DNA of 64,000 nt from Amoebidium appalachense (lineage: Eukaryota; Ichthyosporea), in NCBI GenBank assembly GCA_963693365.1, contig CAVNZM010000001.1:992001-1056000 (forward strand), given 5' to 3'. Positions 46,981 through 58,251 of the stretch are shown here, piece after piece; position 1 is the stretch's first letter; the number at the start of each line of letters is the position of its first letter. The notes beneath the pieces are model-generated. The model searched no databases. It was not told the DNA's origin and was given only the letters and a program-made list of their open reading frames with translations. The position numbers and the translations under genes were made by a program.

Positions 46981-47398
46981 TCCCCACTTAAGACTTTGAA
47001 GTTTGTGTTATCATATCCCCACTGAACTAGTGAAATCTCCGCACTTGAGAACAGAAACGAAGAAAAAAAAAAATTGAAGTGTGTACGTTTCCCGGGGGGG
47101 GGGGGGGGGGGGGGGGGGGGAGAAGGGGGGGGGGAGGGGGGGGAAGGGGGGGGGGAAAGGGGGGGGGGAGGGGGGGGAAGGAACCGGGGCAAAAACAACG
47201 AATATGTATAACGTGTATAGTCGGGGTTTGATTAACTGGGTTTTAAACCAGTGAAAGATAGAGTAGAGTCATGGTACAGGTCAAACCTTATATAAAAACC
47301 CTAAGTGGGCATACCCACAAAGGCAATATACATATGAAATAATGATTATGATAAAGTAAGTAGTAAACATCAGAAAATCACTCTTGAAGTAGGACGGG
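46981..47398 (-). other. element A 3' UTR
   Basis: On minus: hairpins at about 47298-47322 (GTGGG/CCCAC) and 47235-47258 (ACTGG/CCAGT), a sense-strand poly(C)-rich stretch (47095-47170), and several AGTGGGGAT PPT-like motifs near the LTR. Confidence 0.75.
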
Positions 47399-48771
47399 TC
47401 AATCCACAATATCCGGCAAACAAAGTCGGGCACGATGGGTGACATGACTCGGGCCGGGGAGGGGTTTGGAGAGGATGTCAGCTAAGTTGTGGGCTGACTC
47501 AACGTAGTGGACAACCACATCCCCATTTGCAATGTAGTCCTTGGTGTTGTGATACCGGACTGCAATGTGTTTGGTACGGTGCTTGATGCCGGTGGAGTTG
47601 ACGATGGCAATGGTCGACTGGTTGTCACAGTACACCGGAGTCGGAGCAAGCATGGGGCAGCCGAGTTCCTTGAAGAGGTCACGGACCCAAGCAACTTCTT
47701 GGGTGCCAGCATTGAGAGCAATCAGCTCAGCTTCAGTGGTGCTGGTGGCCGTGATGGGCTGGAGCTTGGAGTACCAGATGATGGGCATACCAGCAAACTC
47801 GATGATGTAGCCGGTGGTAGACTTCTTGCTGTCGGCACAACCAGCAAAGTCAGCATCCGTGTAGCATTCGAGTATGGGGGGCTGGGTGGCCGAGTACTTG
47901 TAGTCAATGCCAAGGTCAATGGTGCAGAGCAGGTACCGGGCCACACGACGGAGAAGGTCCCAGTGAGTCTTGCCGGGGTTGGTGCTGAACCGACCAAGGA
48001 AGCCGATGGCATAGGCAATGTCGGGACGTGTGCATCGGGCCACCCAGAGGAGACGGCCGAGTAACTCACGGTAGGGCACGGTGAACGGTTGGGGGGGGCA
48101 GTCAGCCAGGGAGACGGTGGTGCCTGCAGGGATGGGGGTAGACTTGGACTTGGCATCGGTGAGGTTGAAGTCGTGGATGATATCCATGATGTAAGACCTC
48201 TGGTGCATGTGGAGGTGATGGGGATCAGAGTGATTAAAATCAACACCGAGCATACGGTCAAATGGACTCATACGACAGCTGGCCATCTTGCTGATGTGGG
48301 CAGCCAGGTCACTGGCAGCAGTAGAACCCCGGGTGTTGGTGATGGTGGAGTCGTCGACGTAGTTACCAGCCCGAACCACATCGTTGTTGGGGAAGAACCG
48401 GAGGTAGATGCACGGGTCTGTCTTAGTACGGGTCAGGCCATGGGCAAGAAGAATGCCGTCGAGGAAGTCGTACCAAGCCTTGGAGGCTTGCTTGAGGCCG
48501 TACAGGGCTTTCTTGAGTCTCCAGACCTTGCCAAGTGTGGCCATGGTGATGAATCCTGGGGGTTGTTTCATGTAGATGGTCTCGGTGAGTGGGCTGTTGA
48601 GAAAGGCCGTAGACACGTCGAGTTGATGGATGTCATGACCTTCAACAACGGCCAGAGCTAGGATAGCACGGAGAGCAGCCGGACGGATGACAGGGCTCTC
48701 AATCAACTCATAGTCAACACCGTATTGCTGACTGAAGCCTTGAGCAACACCACGGGCCTTATTTTGGTGTC
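47399..48771 (-). CDS. pol: element A pol, RT and RNase H part
   Basis: Frame open to 47399. RT: LDVSTAFLNSPL (first catalytic Asp), LKKALYGLKQASKAWYDFL, then NYVDDS (catalytic Asp pair). RNase H: YTDADFAG, WYSKLQ...STTEAELIALN, VYCDNQSTIAIV, KHIAVRYH, ending LPDIVD. The RT N-terminus (KARGVAQGFSQQYGVDYE) lies in this frame upstream of 48706 but is separated from the integrase frame by a small deletion near 48755. All visible catalytic residues are intact, so only the frameshift damages it. Reverse-transcribes element RNA in virus-like particles. Confidence 0.9.
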
Positions 48772-50690
48772 ACCAGCCGAGTTGAGAGTTTTCTCGGCGA
48801 CAATCCACTTGAAGCCGACGATGTTAGCACCAGGGGGAGGGTCAACAAGTTCAAAGATGTCTTTGTTGACGAAGGCTTGATACTCAGCAGTGAGGGCTGA
48901 CTTGACCTGGTCACCATTGGGTCCGGAACACAGTTGACGGACAAGTTTGGGTAGTTGGTCGATGTTGATGGGGGGACCGGGGGGGACTGGCAGGGTGGTG
49001 GTGGCTTGAAGTCCAACCTTGCCCTGTAGACGGGCAGAACGACGGGGTGCAGGGACCGGGGGAGGTGGAGACGGGGGGGGGGAACCTGGAAGTTCGGAAT
49101 TGCAGGGGGGGGCAACCTCCGGGCTGGACGGGGCCGAGTGGAAGTTGTCGGGGGAGCCGGGTCGGATGGGTGTGACGTTGCCAGGGGCAGGATGAGGGTC
49201 GGCAGGCTGGACGGGCACGGGGGCAGGGGGGCCGGTGGGGGGGGGTGTCGGGGGAACGACGATGGCAGGAGGGGGGCCAGAGTACACCAGACAAACATCA
49301 TCTTCAGTGTCAACTGTGGGGGGTGGGGTGGTCGAGGTAGCAGTGGTGTCGGGGGTCGGAAGTGTTGATGGAATGTCGGACGGGAGATAAGCTGATTCGT
49401 CGAAAATCACATCACGGAAGAGGACGACACGATGGGTGGTGGGGTTGAAGATCCGGTGGCAGTGTGATTGAAGATCATAGCCGATATACATGCCGAGTTT
49501 GACGGTGGGGGCCAGCTTGTTCCGTTTAGAGGCTGGCACATGAGTGTAGGCAGGGCAACCGAACACTTTGAGCTCGGAGATGTCGGGCTTGACACCGTAG
49601 AAAGCCTCGAATGGTGTACGACCACTGGCAGTCGTGGACGGGGTGAGGTTGATGATGTAGGCGGCATGTTGGAGGGCCTCAGCCCACAGTTTGGGGGACA
49701 GAGACTGATCTTGGACTTGATGGAGGAGGCAACGAACAATCTCTTGTAGGAACCGCATACGACGTTCAACGTAGCCGTTCAGTTGAGGGCAGTCCACCGG
49801 AGCATAGCTGGCCTTGATGCCCTGGGAGAGGCAAAAAGCACGGGTAGCCTTGGAGGTGAACTCAGAGCCGGAGTCGAAGTGGTAGACACCAACTTTGGAG
49901 GGGGGATGGGTAGCAACGAGGTTGGTGTGAGCTGTGAGAATGTCCAGGGTGGTTGTACGGTCGGTCATCGGGTAGATCTTGACGAGTCCAGAGGCACGGC
50001 AGACAGTGACGAGAGCAACCTTGGAACCTCCGTACGATGTTGTGGTAGGCTCAAAAAAATCCCAATGCCATTCATGACCGGGGATGTTGGAGTAAGGACG
50101 GTCACCCTTGAACGGAGCCTTGGTGGTTTTACCCATAATGCAGCCATGACAATCAGGAACATCACAGTCGAGGACAGACGAGGGGAGACCAATAACAAGG
50201 TCGTGTTTCACCATGTCCTTGATGCTGGTCATAGCACGGTGCCCCAGACGATGGTGCCAGATGGATGGGTTAACACTGGTGGTGGCAGCCAGAGCCACAG
50301 GACGAGTGGGTGGTTGAATGGTGTAGTCCTTGAAGTAATACAGACCGTTGTGTAGACGGAGGTTGACGAGATGACGGCCGGTAAGTCGGTCGAAGAGGAA
50401 TGACGGAGTGGAGGCATCATTCAAGTCACCCTTGATGTATTCGGCAGCAGCTTCAAGTTGGGATGTTGAAATGAGGAAGGCTTGGCCAGACGGGGTGTAG
50501 TAGGCTTCAATGGTAAGGGTGGCAGTGCCATGGTCGGTGGTGGTGTTGATGAAGATATGGCCGGTGTGGGTGGCCAAGACGGGGGTGCCATTGAAGGCAG
50601 CAACGGGAGTCGGTGTCGGAAGCGGAATGAGGTCATGGAAGAACTCACGGGTGGGGCAGACAGTCATGTTGCACCCGGAATCCCAGGCTG
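48703..50690 (-). CDS. pol: element A pol, protease and integrase part
   Basis: Starts (as pol frame) with WDSGCNMTVCPTRE, the aspartic protease active-site DSG. Then GAG-pre-integrase with an HHCC zinc site (IWHHRLGH...CHGC), integrase core with D in WDFFEP, D in FDSGSEF and E in YVERRM, a Pro-rich tail with RRSARLQGK, and the start of RT (FELVDPPPGANIVGFKW). It is -1 relative to gag, so translation needs a frameshift or the gag/pol junction has lost a base. The 3' end is out of frame with the RT part. Confidence 0.9.
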
Positions 50691-51815
50691 TGCAGGGTCG
50701 GAGGACACGGGGACGGAGCTAGCATTGTATGCCGAGAAAGCAAAGGAGACAGATTTCTCATTGCCTTGACGGGAACGGTTGTGTCTGGACATACGGCATT
50801 TCGGCTCGGGGCAATCGATGATCGTGTGATCAGGCTCGTGGCAGTAGGAGCATGCTTTCACGGACGGGTTGTTAGAACGAGCCGGGGAATCAGAACGACG
50901 GGAACCCGAGAAACGGGAACGACTGGGGGAACGAGACGTGGACCGGAAGGCAGGCCGGTGGGGGGAACGGGATCGGGTGTGCTGACGGGAGAGACGAGTT
51001 CGGAGGTCCGTGCCAGGGGTACGGTCAAGTCGGTTGCGTAAGTCACGGCGAGGAAGATCACGGGGGGGAGCACTGGCATTTAATGCCATGCTGGACTTGG
51101 AGGCACGGTGGGCACGGTTGCTCCGGAGTTGCATCTTGAGGTCTTGACGTAACTCGATGCCCTTGACGTGGTTGTGGAGGGACTCGAAGTCGGGGAATAG
51201 CTTATCACCGAAGTGATAGTCTTCGATAAGACGGTTGAACTCAGGGGTGAGGTCGTCTCTGGTGGTGAGTTCATTGAAGAACTTCTCAGCTAGACGAGTG
51301 AAGTGAATGGACTCATCTTGGAGGGACTGGAGCTGGTTCACGATGGTCTGCAGACGACTCAGGTAGGTGGTGAATGATTCACCGGGCTGCAGGGCACAGG
51401 CATCCCACTGACGGTGAAGGATGCGGATCTGATCGGGTTTGCCTTGGAGGTAGTGTTGACGGAATTTCCACATGGCCCGTTCAGGGTCCATGCCAATACG
51501 GTACTGGGCAACGGTGGTGAGCACGGAAGGGTCGATGTTCTGTATCATATGGAGCAGGAGGCAATTGCGGGCCTCCTTGAGCTCCGCGGTAGTGCCGTAG
51601 CCGTAGAAGGGGGGTTCATTGTCAACCGCGACGGTGGTAGGGGGTACGTAGTTGTCAGCAAGTACAACATCCACGAGTCGGACACCTTTAGTGCCGGTCA
51701 TCATGCCGAGAAAAATGATTTCCCATTGAAAATAGGTGGTTTTGCTATCGGGACCAGTCTTCCCTTCATCTTTCCACATGGTTATTTTGTTTACACCAGT
51801 TTTGTTTGGATCCAT
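50664..51815 (-). CDS. gag: element A Gag
   Basis: 383 aa from ATG (MDPNKTGVNKITMWKDEG), about 60 bp downstream of the 5' LTR. A helical copia Gag core (residues about 60-250, including FNELTTRDDLTPEFNRLI and GDKLFPDFESLHNHVKGIEL) precedes an Arg/Ser-rich region and a classic CCHC knuckle CSYCHEPDHTIIDC near residue 338. The frame ends at PAQPGIPGAT, overlapping the pol frame. The Gag forms virus-like particles and binds RNA. Fully open. Confidence 0.9.
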   Translation of the reverse strand: MDPNKTGVNKITMWKDEGKTGPDSKTTYFQWEIIFLGMMTGTKGVRLVDVVLADNYVPPTTVAVDNEPPFYGYGTTAELKEARNCLLLHMIQNIDPSVLTTVAQYRIGMDPERAMWKFRQHYLQGKPDQIRILHRQWDACALQPGESFTTYLSRLQTIVNQLQSLQDESIHFTRLAEKFFNELTTRDDLTPEFNRLIEDYHFGDKLFPDFESLHNHVKGIELRQDLKMQLRSNRAHRASKSSMALNASAPPRDLPRRDLRNRLDRTPGTDLRTRLSRQHTRSRSPHRPAFRSTSRSPSRSRFSGSRRSDSPARSNNPSVKACSYCHEPDHTIIDCPEPKCRMSRHNRSRQGNEKSVSFAFSAYNASSVPVSSDPAQPGIPGAT

Positions 51816-51877
51816 GATTGAAAAACGATCGCTAGTTCTAGATGTGTGTAGGGAGCGTGCAAAAGGGCTGCATAACC
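51816..51877 (-). promoter_or_regulatory. element A leader with PBS
   Basis: Directly after the 5' LTR end (TTTAACA) the minus strand reads GGTTATGCAGCCC. Its complement GGGCTGCATAACC resembles the anticodon-loop part of a tRNA-Met (CATAACC), which suggests priming by a half-tRNA as in Drosophila copia, not by a CCA end. Confidence 0.45.
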
Positions 51878-52794
51878 TGTTAAATTATATAAGTATTTGG
51901 GATGTAAGCAGAGACACAGTGGTGCAGTGTGAAAACACCACAGACACACAAAACATGGAACGATCGGAGCAGTGTACACAACAGACATCAATGTTTAGAC
52001 ACGACTGAACTGAATTTATTCTGATCTTCGAATAAATACCTGAAATTCCTCTAAGTCCAATCCATACATGATTTCCGACCAGTCGGAAATCAGATCCATC
52101 TCTAATAGAAACCAATCACTAAGAACCAATTGCTTTCAGAGAGATCCGGTACGCGGAGACGTACACGATAGGACACAGACACTAGTTAAGATCAACTCGT
52201 GTCATCATCAAGGAAGTTCTAACCTATGACATACTGCAAAGACTCAGACATATCACACTTAACCTTGATGATTGGTTAAAGCCCGGCAACACATGAAAAC
52301 TAAAGTGAATTAATGAAGTCTAAACACACATGCTATTCTAAGTGTAGCCTAAGTGTGTTACCGTCCAATGAACACGTATTAAGTAACACAAATCTACCTA
52401 ACATATATTAGTAGAAAAGAAATACGATTATACACATGAAGACAAGGAGAGAAAGAAAAGAAAATAAGGAAGGAGAAAGAGGAAGGAAAAGAGAGCACAG
52501 ATCAACAAACAAGATAGTAATAGCATAACTACAACCAGAGATATTTATGTACACACGAACATGTACACGTCTCTCCCTGAGTGGGTGGATCCGTGTACAC
52601 ACATATAAATATTCTAATCGATATTACAACACACGATTAAAGCCGATACAACACGATTACAAGTATACAAGCATATCGGAGATCGATGCTACACTTTACA
52701 TGATAGGAGTGTGGCATATACACTAAGCATATGAACTGAAACATAACACAAACTGAGAAGATCTTACCATATGTAAAAACTACGTATTACAACA
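51878..52794 (-). repeat. 5' LTR of element A
   Basis: 917 bp; palindrome at 52071-52090; ATTGG box on minus near 52105-52115. Confidence 0.92.
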
Positions 52795-53430
52795 CTTTTC
52801 TTTCTGTTTCCGTGTACACCGATATCTTAGATCTGTGTACGTATCGACATGCTTAGCTCGCGCACACGTATTGTCGTTTGTGTCAAAATCTATATATGTC
52901 ATCCAATCAGATCTCGTTTGTATTTTCCCAAATATAGTAACTTACATTCCTTTCCCATTCCTTTCTCACAACGTAGCATTGTGCTATGTTCTCCAACTAT
53001 TAGGAATAATTATATTTAGACGTGTTATGATAAGAACATGTATAAAAATGTATGTTATGAACTAATAGTTACATAAGTGGTTTCATTTTGTTAAATGTTT
53101 CCGTGCTTTTATTAGAAGTTTCTTTCATTAGAGGATTGGATTCTATATTCTATGTGTCGACAGACATTTCGATCGATATATTTTACACTCATAGTTTTCG
53201 TCTTTTTGATTGAAAAATAGAGTTTTCGTTCTTTCGATTGGTTTATCGTTTTCACATCAGTATAAAAGGGACTTCATCTTGGAATAAATCTTAAGCAGTC
53301 GTATTCATTTCCTATGGTTCCAGAATCGTTCCACCTCTCCGGTTGTGTTTCTCCCGTGTGTCTCTGTGTTGTGTATAACATAACACCCATCTGTGCTCTC
53401 TGCTTCTCCGTTTACCCACACAAAACAACA

Positions 53431-53928
53431 GATACTCAACATAACTATGTAGTCTTCGTTTCGTGTTTTAGCAGTTCGCGTTCGGCTGCCCGCATACGGG
53501 CACCTATTAGCCGATCAAAAACGTCAGATTCCACAGATCACTAGACCGAGTTTGATTGGCTCAGGATCAGATTTCACATAACACTAGATCGATTTTGATT
53601 GGCTCAGATCAGTAGCCTTAGGTATATAAGCACGACAGTTTTTTAGCAGATCAGCAAGCAACAGACACATCTTCTGTGTTTAGCACCTACAGCTTTACAG
53701 CTATAATTTCTTTCACCCACCCACCTACACCCAACACTCAACCCCCATTGATCCACACATACGTGCTGTTTTTTCACGGGGCGAAAACGTTTTTTGGGCA
53801 CAAGGACCTCACGGATCAATAAATTGATGACTGGGGGCTTGCCGTGGTTTACAACCATTGCAGGTTCACTTTCGTCCAAGGGGATGTCCCCCTAGAGGCA
53901 ACACACGTCCCGGAGTAGTTTTTCATAG
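53431..53928 (+). mobile_element. D fragment: partial A2 plus B2
   Basis: Starts inside the A repeat (GATACTCAACATAACTATG), includes the CCAAT/TATA part (GGTATATAAGC near 53620) and the A2 tail, and ends with a full B repeat (53840-53928). LTR-B abuts its left side. Confidence 0.85.
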
Positions 53929-55223
53929 AAAGGATTTATACTCGTCTCGTAGGGGGATCCATAAACATGTGTGACAGATGCTGGTGGTGATCAGTTATTG
54001 GTGTCCACCTGGCTTATGCTGTTTTCTCCCCTCCACTCCTTGTGTGCTGACACTTAGATTCTGCCATAAAAAACATTAAAGCTATTTAGGACTTCGCATG
54101 TACATAGCTGAACTAGTAGCTATATCATAATATAGTGTTAGCTGGAGAGTCCTTTTTGTTCACATGTGTCCACTAGGTGTATGGTATAAGAAACAACATA
54201 TCTCCTACGTTACGACCTACGTATTACTAACAGCAAACGCAGCGTAACAAAGCTACAGCTCAGCATAAAAATACGCATAGTATAGCAGGGATGGAGAGAA
54301 CTTTCTTGAAAACCTTTCCTTTACAACTCCGGATACGCACTTAATTTATCTGCCAAACACTTGGTTGCAATCGGGTCAAACCGGCACTCGCGCACACTAC
54401 ACCCACATGAACCGTTTTGAACTTACAGATACACATCAAAGCGAACACAATGTGAACACAACACAAACACGCAGGACAACACACACTGTACAAAAGCTTA
54501 CCATATGCACGTACATGTGCACACCACAAAACACAATCGTGTGCTGAGCACACCACCACTTGTGACACTGAAAAAGATATATTCATTTGTCAACTGCTCA
54601 CACGTACAAACAGTTGTATAATATTCAGCATATGAAGGCCCTCTAAAGCCCTTAATACCTCAGGAGGTGACCATGCCAATAACCCGGGCCCATAGTAAGC
54701 GAATCAGCCTTGAATCAAAAGGGAATCTAAAGGGGGTTTCTTTAAGACTTTCGGGCCGGGTCGGGTTAGAGGGGATTCTAGCTATATGATTAATCATATT
54801 GCCGTGCTGCACATCAGTTGCGCACCATCGTTTTTCCGGCAGCAAGGAATAGAGTACAGATGTACCAAAATACAACAAAAAGAAATAAAAAAGAGAACAA
54901 AAAGAAACAAAGAAGGGAAGAAAGCGTTAGGAATAATATTGCAGTTCATATGATTTATATGTTGAGCAAATGGCTTGACCCGGATGTGCTGGAATGGGAC
55001 AATATATCGGCCTAAAAGAACCCCCCTTTCAGGAATTTACATTATATTTACCAGAACAGTAGCAAGCACAGCAAGCACCTAATGAACTATAATAAAAACT
55101 CCATATTCTAGCATACTCTACTGAGTCTCTCTCTAAAGAGCCCATCAGAGAAGAACTTTTTGTGGCATGCGAGTCACTCTGCTCCTGCGTCCTATACAGA
55201 TGTTCGAAACAAAACGTGCTGAG
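53929..55223. other. non-repetitive, no gene recognised
   Basis: First part of the host island. No repeat family of this window matches. Short frames only, none with a recognisable domain. Confidence 0.5.
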
Positions 55224-55940
55224 TCAACCCCTATGAACCCAAGGCTGTGCATCTTTCTTCCTGGCAAGATTCACCTGTAGATAATATGTGGGGTCCATCT
55301 GCAGTGTGGGGAAAATGATCTTGTCTGCCATTCCAAGATCGTGCCCTCTAGTTCCGGCCAATGTCATGTTTGCCCTTATTTCTCTGACCAGGTCGGACGA
55401 GAGCACATAGAGCTGGCTATCCATTGAATGATCATAGGCCGAGCATTTTGCAAGCTCCTCTTTCATCCTGCCGTAGTAGACCCGATCTTGGGGCAGGGTG
55501 GCTAGTTGCTTTACAAGCGCCTTGGCATCAATGTGCGTGTGGCGGTCGGCCCGGCCGATGTGTGTCGCCCACAAGAAGGCCTTCGAAGCATAGCTCCACC
55601 ATGAGAACATGGGATCGACAGACCCAGTGCAGTCCAGCTCCAGAACAGTTGAGGCATTAGCAAAATAGGTGTGGCTGGCAAGCTCACCCATGCCCTTGCA
55701 CCACACCGGCACCACCATAACACTGCATGATTCAGGGACATTGGTGTCGGTGCTGTAGAGACATGTGTCGGCATTATTTTCCCTGCTGTGGCTTAGCCAC
55801 TTTTCGGGCACCACCTGGTCTTGGTTGTCAGGGTGAATCGGCACGGCCAGTACCACACGGGGTGCGGCATCCACTGGACACGGAAACAGCGTTGCTGATG
55901 GGGGGGCTATGTGTTGCCGCCTGGCACGAGACGTAGACAT
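55224..55940 (-). CDS. GT31-like glycosyltransferase paralogue with altered DxD
   Basis: A single-exon frame of about 238 aa from ATG at 55940 (MSTSRARRQHIA). It shares the order of landmarks with the neighbouring gene: SWWSYASKAFLWATHIG (cf. AWWQHAARAFPHATHVA), then GRADRHTHIDAKALVKQL in place of KGDMDTFIWAGDFVKEL, LPQDRVYYGR (LPSWQLYYGR) and GHDLGMADK (GHEDVQTGK). This is the trypanosomatid-type UDP-Gal/GlcNAc transferase fold. The metal-binding D-x-D reads D-R-H, so activity is doubtful. No signal anchor is visible; an upstream exon could supply one. Host gene, not a transposon. Confidence 0.7.
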   Translation of the reverse strand: MSTSRARRQHIAPPSATLFPCPVDAAPRVVLAVPIHPDNQDQVVPEKWLSHSRENNADTCLYSTDTNVPESCSVMVVPVWCKGMGELASHTYFANASTVLELDCTGSVDPMFSWWSYASKAFLWATHIGRADRHTHIDAKALVKQLATLPQDRVYYGRMKEELAKCSAYDHSMDSQLYVLSSDLVREIRANMTLAGTRGHDLGMADKIIFPTLQMDPTYYLQVNLARKKDAQPWVHRG

Positions 55941-56730
55941 TTTTTGGGGGAACAACTGAGGGTCCTGACCGAGGAATCAGGGAGGGAGGCAGGTAGCAGA
56001 GTAAGGCTTCAGTGGTAGACAACATATGTTCTTAAAGAAATAGCTGGGCATTGACTGTGCTAAAATTCGTCTGCATCGTTGTTCGTTGAATACTATCACT
56101 CCATCATTCTAAAGGTCATATTCATGTTTGGGTTCAACTCACAAATGGAGAATAAGTACCAAAATATAACAACCTCCCCCCCCCCCCCCCCCCCCCCCTT
56201 CCTCAAAGAAAACTCCTTACCACCATCTTTTCCCTTTTCTCCCCCATCAACTCTCACAGTCCGTTTATATCAACCATGCACCGCACTGCCGGCAATACAT
56301 GCCAGCGAGGAAACAGAATAAGACACCACATGTACCTTACTGAACAGTTGAACAAGACTGCCACATAAAGACCACCATGCATGCCAGAATATGCCTGATT
56401 GTGCTGCTGTAATACACATGCCTACATACCCGTATGCCCTAGACAACAGTAAAACGGTATGGACAAACACGATCTTTAAACACACAGCACAAGTTCCACA
56501 ACGCACAACTCAAAACACGCGACAAAAACTGCAAGGTCGAATCCAACTCTATTCGAATAGAATTTACGGTTTTGGGGGGGGGGGGGGGGGGGGGAAAGAA
56601 AAAACAAAAAGAAAAAGAATAACTCAACATGCACACTACACAATGTGCACTTGCACGAACACCTAACGTACGTACACACAAGTAGAATCATATCCACTCA
56701 TGATGCATGCAGATGCGAGTAGTAAGGAGA
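55941..56730. other. intergenic, no gene recognised
   Basis: Between the two glycosyltransferase genes. Poly(C) near 56177-56198 and poly(G) near 56574-56594; otherwise unique AT-rich sequence. Confidence 0.5.
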
Positions 56731-58251
56731 TTAGGAGAGGAAGTGAGGTCGTTTAATTACACCAACCTTCAATGGATGCTCGAAGGGAAGCGTCTTTGAC
56801 CCGACTTGGATGACGGGGAACGGTGCCAGTGACACCCACTTCCCCGTTTGGACATCTTCATGCCCCTCCATTGTGGGTCTCGTTATGGGGTTGGATTCGT
56901 CCCCGACCCATTGCACAAGATCAGTTGACATAAGAATCATCTGCCCACTCACGTAGGTGAAGTCCTTCGGGCATTTTCGCACACATCCACATCTGGGTTA
57001 CATGGGTATTGATTAATATGCAAGGCGCACTGCCATTTACCCCCCTGTATGGATTGTGTCTGAAAAATGATTTCATACCATAGTATGCATTCAAATTACC
57101 TACATTAGTGTAATCTCTGCCTGAGCGTTTTACGCAGGATTGGTAGCTTGATGGCGCATATTTTGCTTCTAACCATGAGGAAGGATCGTTTCAAATCAGT
57201 GGATCATGCAACATCCCAAGATGTTCGGGCACCTTGAATAAATCAAGCAGCTCAAAATGCGAATGGGGAGCATACATGCTGAAAGTGTTGGAACGACCAT
57301 AGTACAGCTGCCAGGAGGGTAGAGAAGCCAGTTCCTTGACAAAATCGCCTGCCCAGATGAATGTGTCCATGTCGCCTTTGGCCACGTGGGTGGCATGGGG
57401 GAATGCTCTGGCTGCATGCTGCCACCAGGCCAGCGACTTGCCGTTGTTCATGTTCTCCGGTATGTTCAGAACCACCAGATCGCCGTAGGTGGAATTCTCT
57501 TCAGCAATCAGCTTTGCTTCTTCCTGCGGATGCATATGGGAATTTGTCGGGGGTAAGTTCATGTCACAAAAGGCTTGAATTTGGCCTTTCAAAAATCAGC
57601 TATTGCTACCAAGAGGCAACAGCACATGCTTCTGGTGCCTGGAACTATAAATGATCCGTTCGCCTTTGGGGCCCGTAAATTCCAGATAATTCAACTCAGT
57701 TATTCATTTTCACATCATACTAATACCCAAGTCAATTATTATTATAGGCCACCTGAACCTGGTCATAACTTCTAATTTACCTCGTTGGCAGGCAGTCCCA
57801 CCACAAACACGGGCAATATGCTGCACGGTTTGCTTTCCGTTTCGGCCTGGTCAAAGCTGCGTTTGCAAACTTGCGGAAACTTGTGCCATGTCCGCCGGTG
57901 CACTTCTCTAAACTCGTAAAGTTTGGCCATGGAAAATGTTCCGTACACAATGCGAAGCTGCTGACTGTCGTTTGACAGAGAACACCTGGCGGGGGAGTCT
58001 TCAATTCTGTACAGGTTTGTCAATGGGGTTCTGCCCCCACCAGAAACTTGTGCACTTTGAACCGATCCCCACAATTGGGTAATTGATGAGCTTGCAGCAC
58101 CTAAACCAACATCATGCAATATCTTCAACAGTAAGGCACCCAACAATATAAGCCAAACCAGCGTGACCCTAGAGGAAAAGCTCGCAGAGCAACAGATCCT
58201 GGAAAGGATAGTGCTTCCTCCGCACATACTAAATGGCGCTGCTTTCTTCAT
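56731..58251 (-). CDS. GT31-like (trypanosome-type) glycosyltransferase, spliced
   Basis: Exon 1 (58251-57781) starts at ATG (MKKAAPFSM) and has a signal anchor (VTLVWLILLGALLLKIL, residues about 29-45), then IVYGTFSM, REVHRRTWHKFPQVC and LPVFVVGLP. Donor GTAAAT at 57780 and acceptor CAG at 57534 join it to exon 2 (from 57533: EEAKLIAEENSTYGDLVVL, AWWQHAARAFPHATHVAKGDMDTF with the DxD motif, LYYGR). The last exon (about 56992-56731) has FTYVSGQMILMSTDL and MEGHEDVQTGKWV, the conserved C-terminal ED block. A further small exon near 57150-57080 is possible. Type II Golgi membrane enzyme, probably adding Gal or GlcNAc. The exon 2/3 joint is unresolved. Confidence 0.75.

Larger units (their letters stand above)
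46068..52794 (-). mobile_element. complete copia family A element
   Basis: 6727 bp, LTRs at 46068-46980 and 51878-52794, TSD CTTTT at 46063-46067 and 52795-52799. The LTRs differ by roughly eight bases and a 4-bp indel by eye, so insertion is fairly recent. PPT AAGTGGGGA (reverse complement at 46981-46989) abuts the 3' LTR. Gag and pol are nearly full length but interrupted by two frameshifts. Confidence 0.92.
45963..53430 (+). repeat. LTR-B (3' LTR of B4), split by element A
   Basis: Segments 45963-46067 and 52800-53430 form one full LTR-B ending CACACAAAACAACA. It is interrupted in its CTTT-rich stretch by element A. It has a TATA box near 53271 (TATAAAAGGG). Confidence 0.9.

Noticed and set aside
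53314-53544. Short frame across the LTR-B / D junction
   Set aside because: Spans a transposon boundary and has no conserved content.
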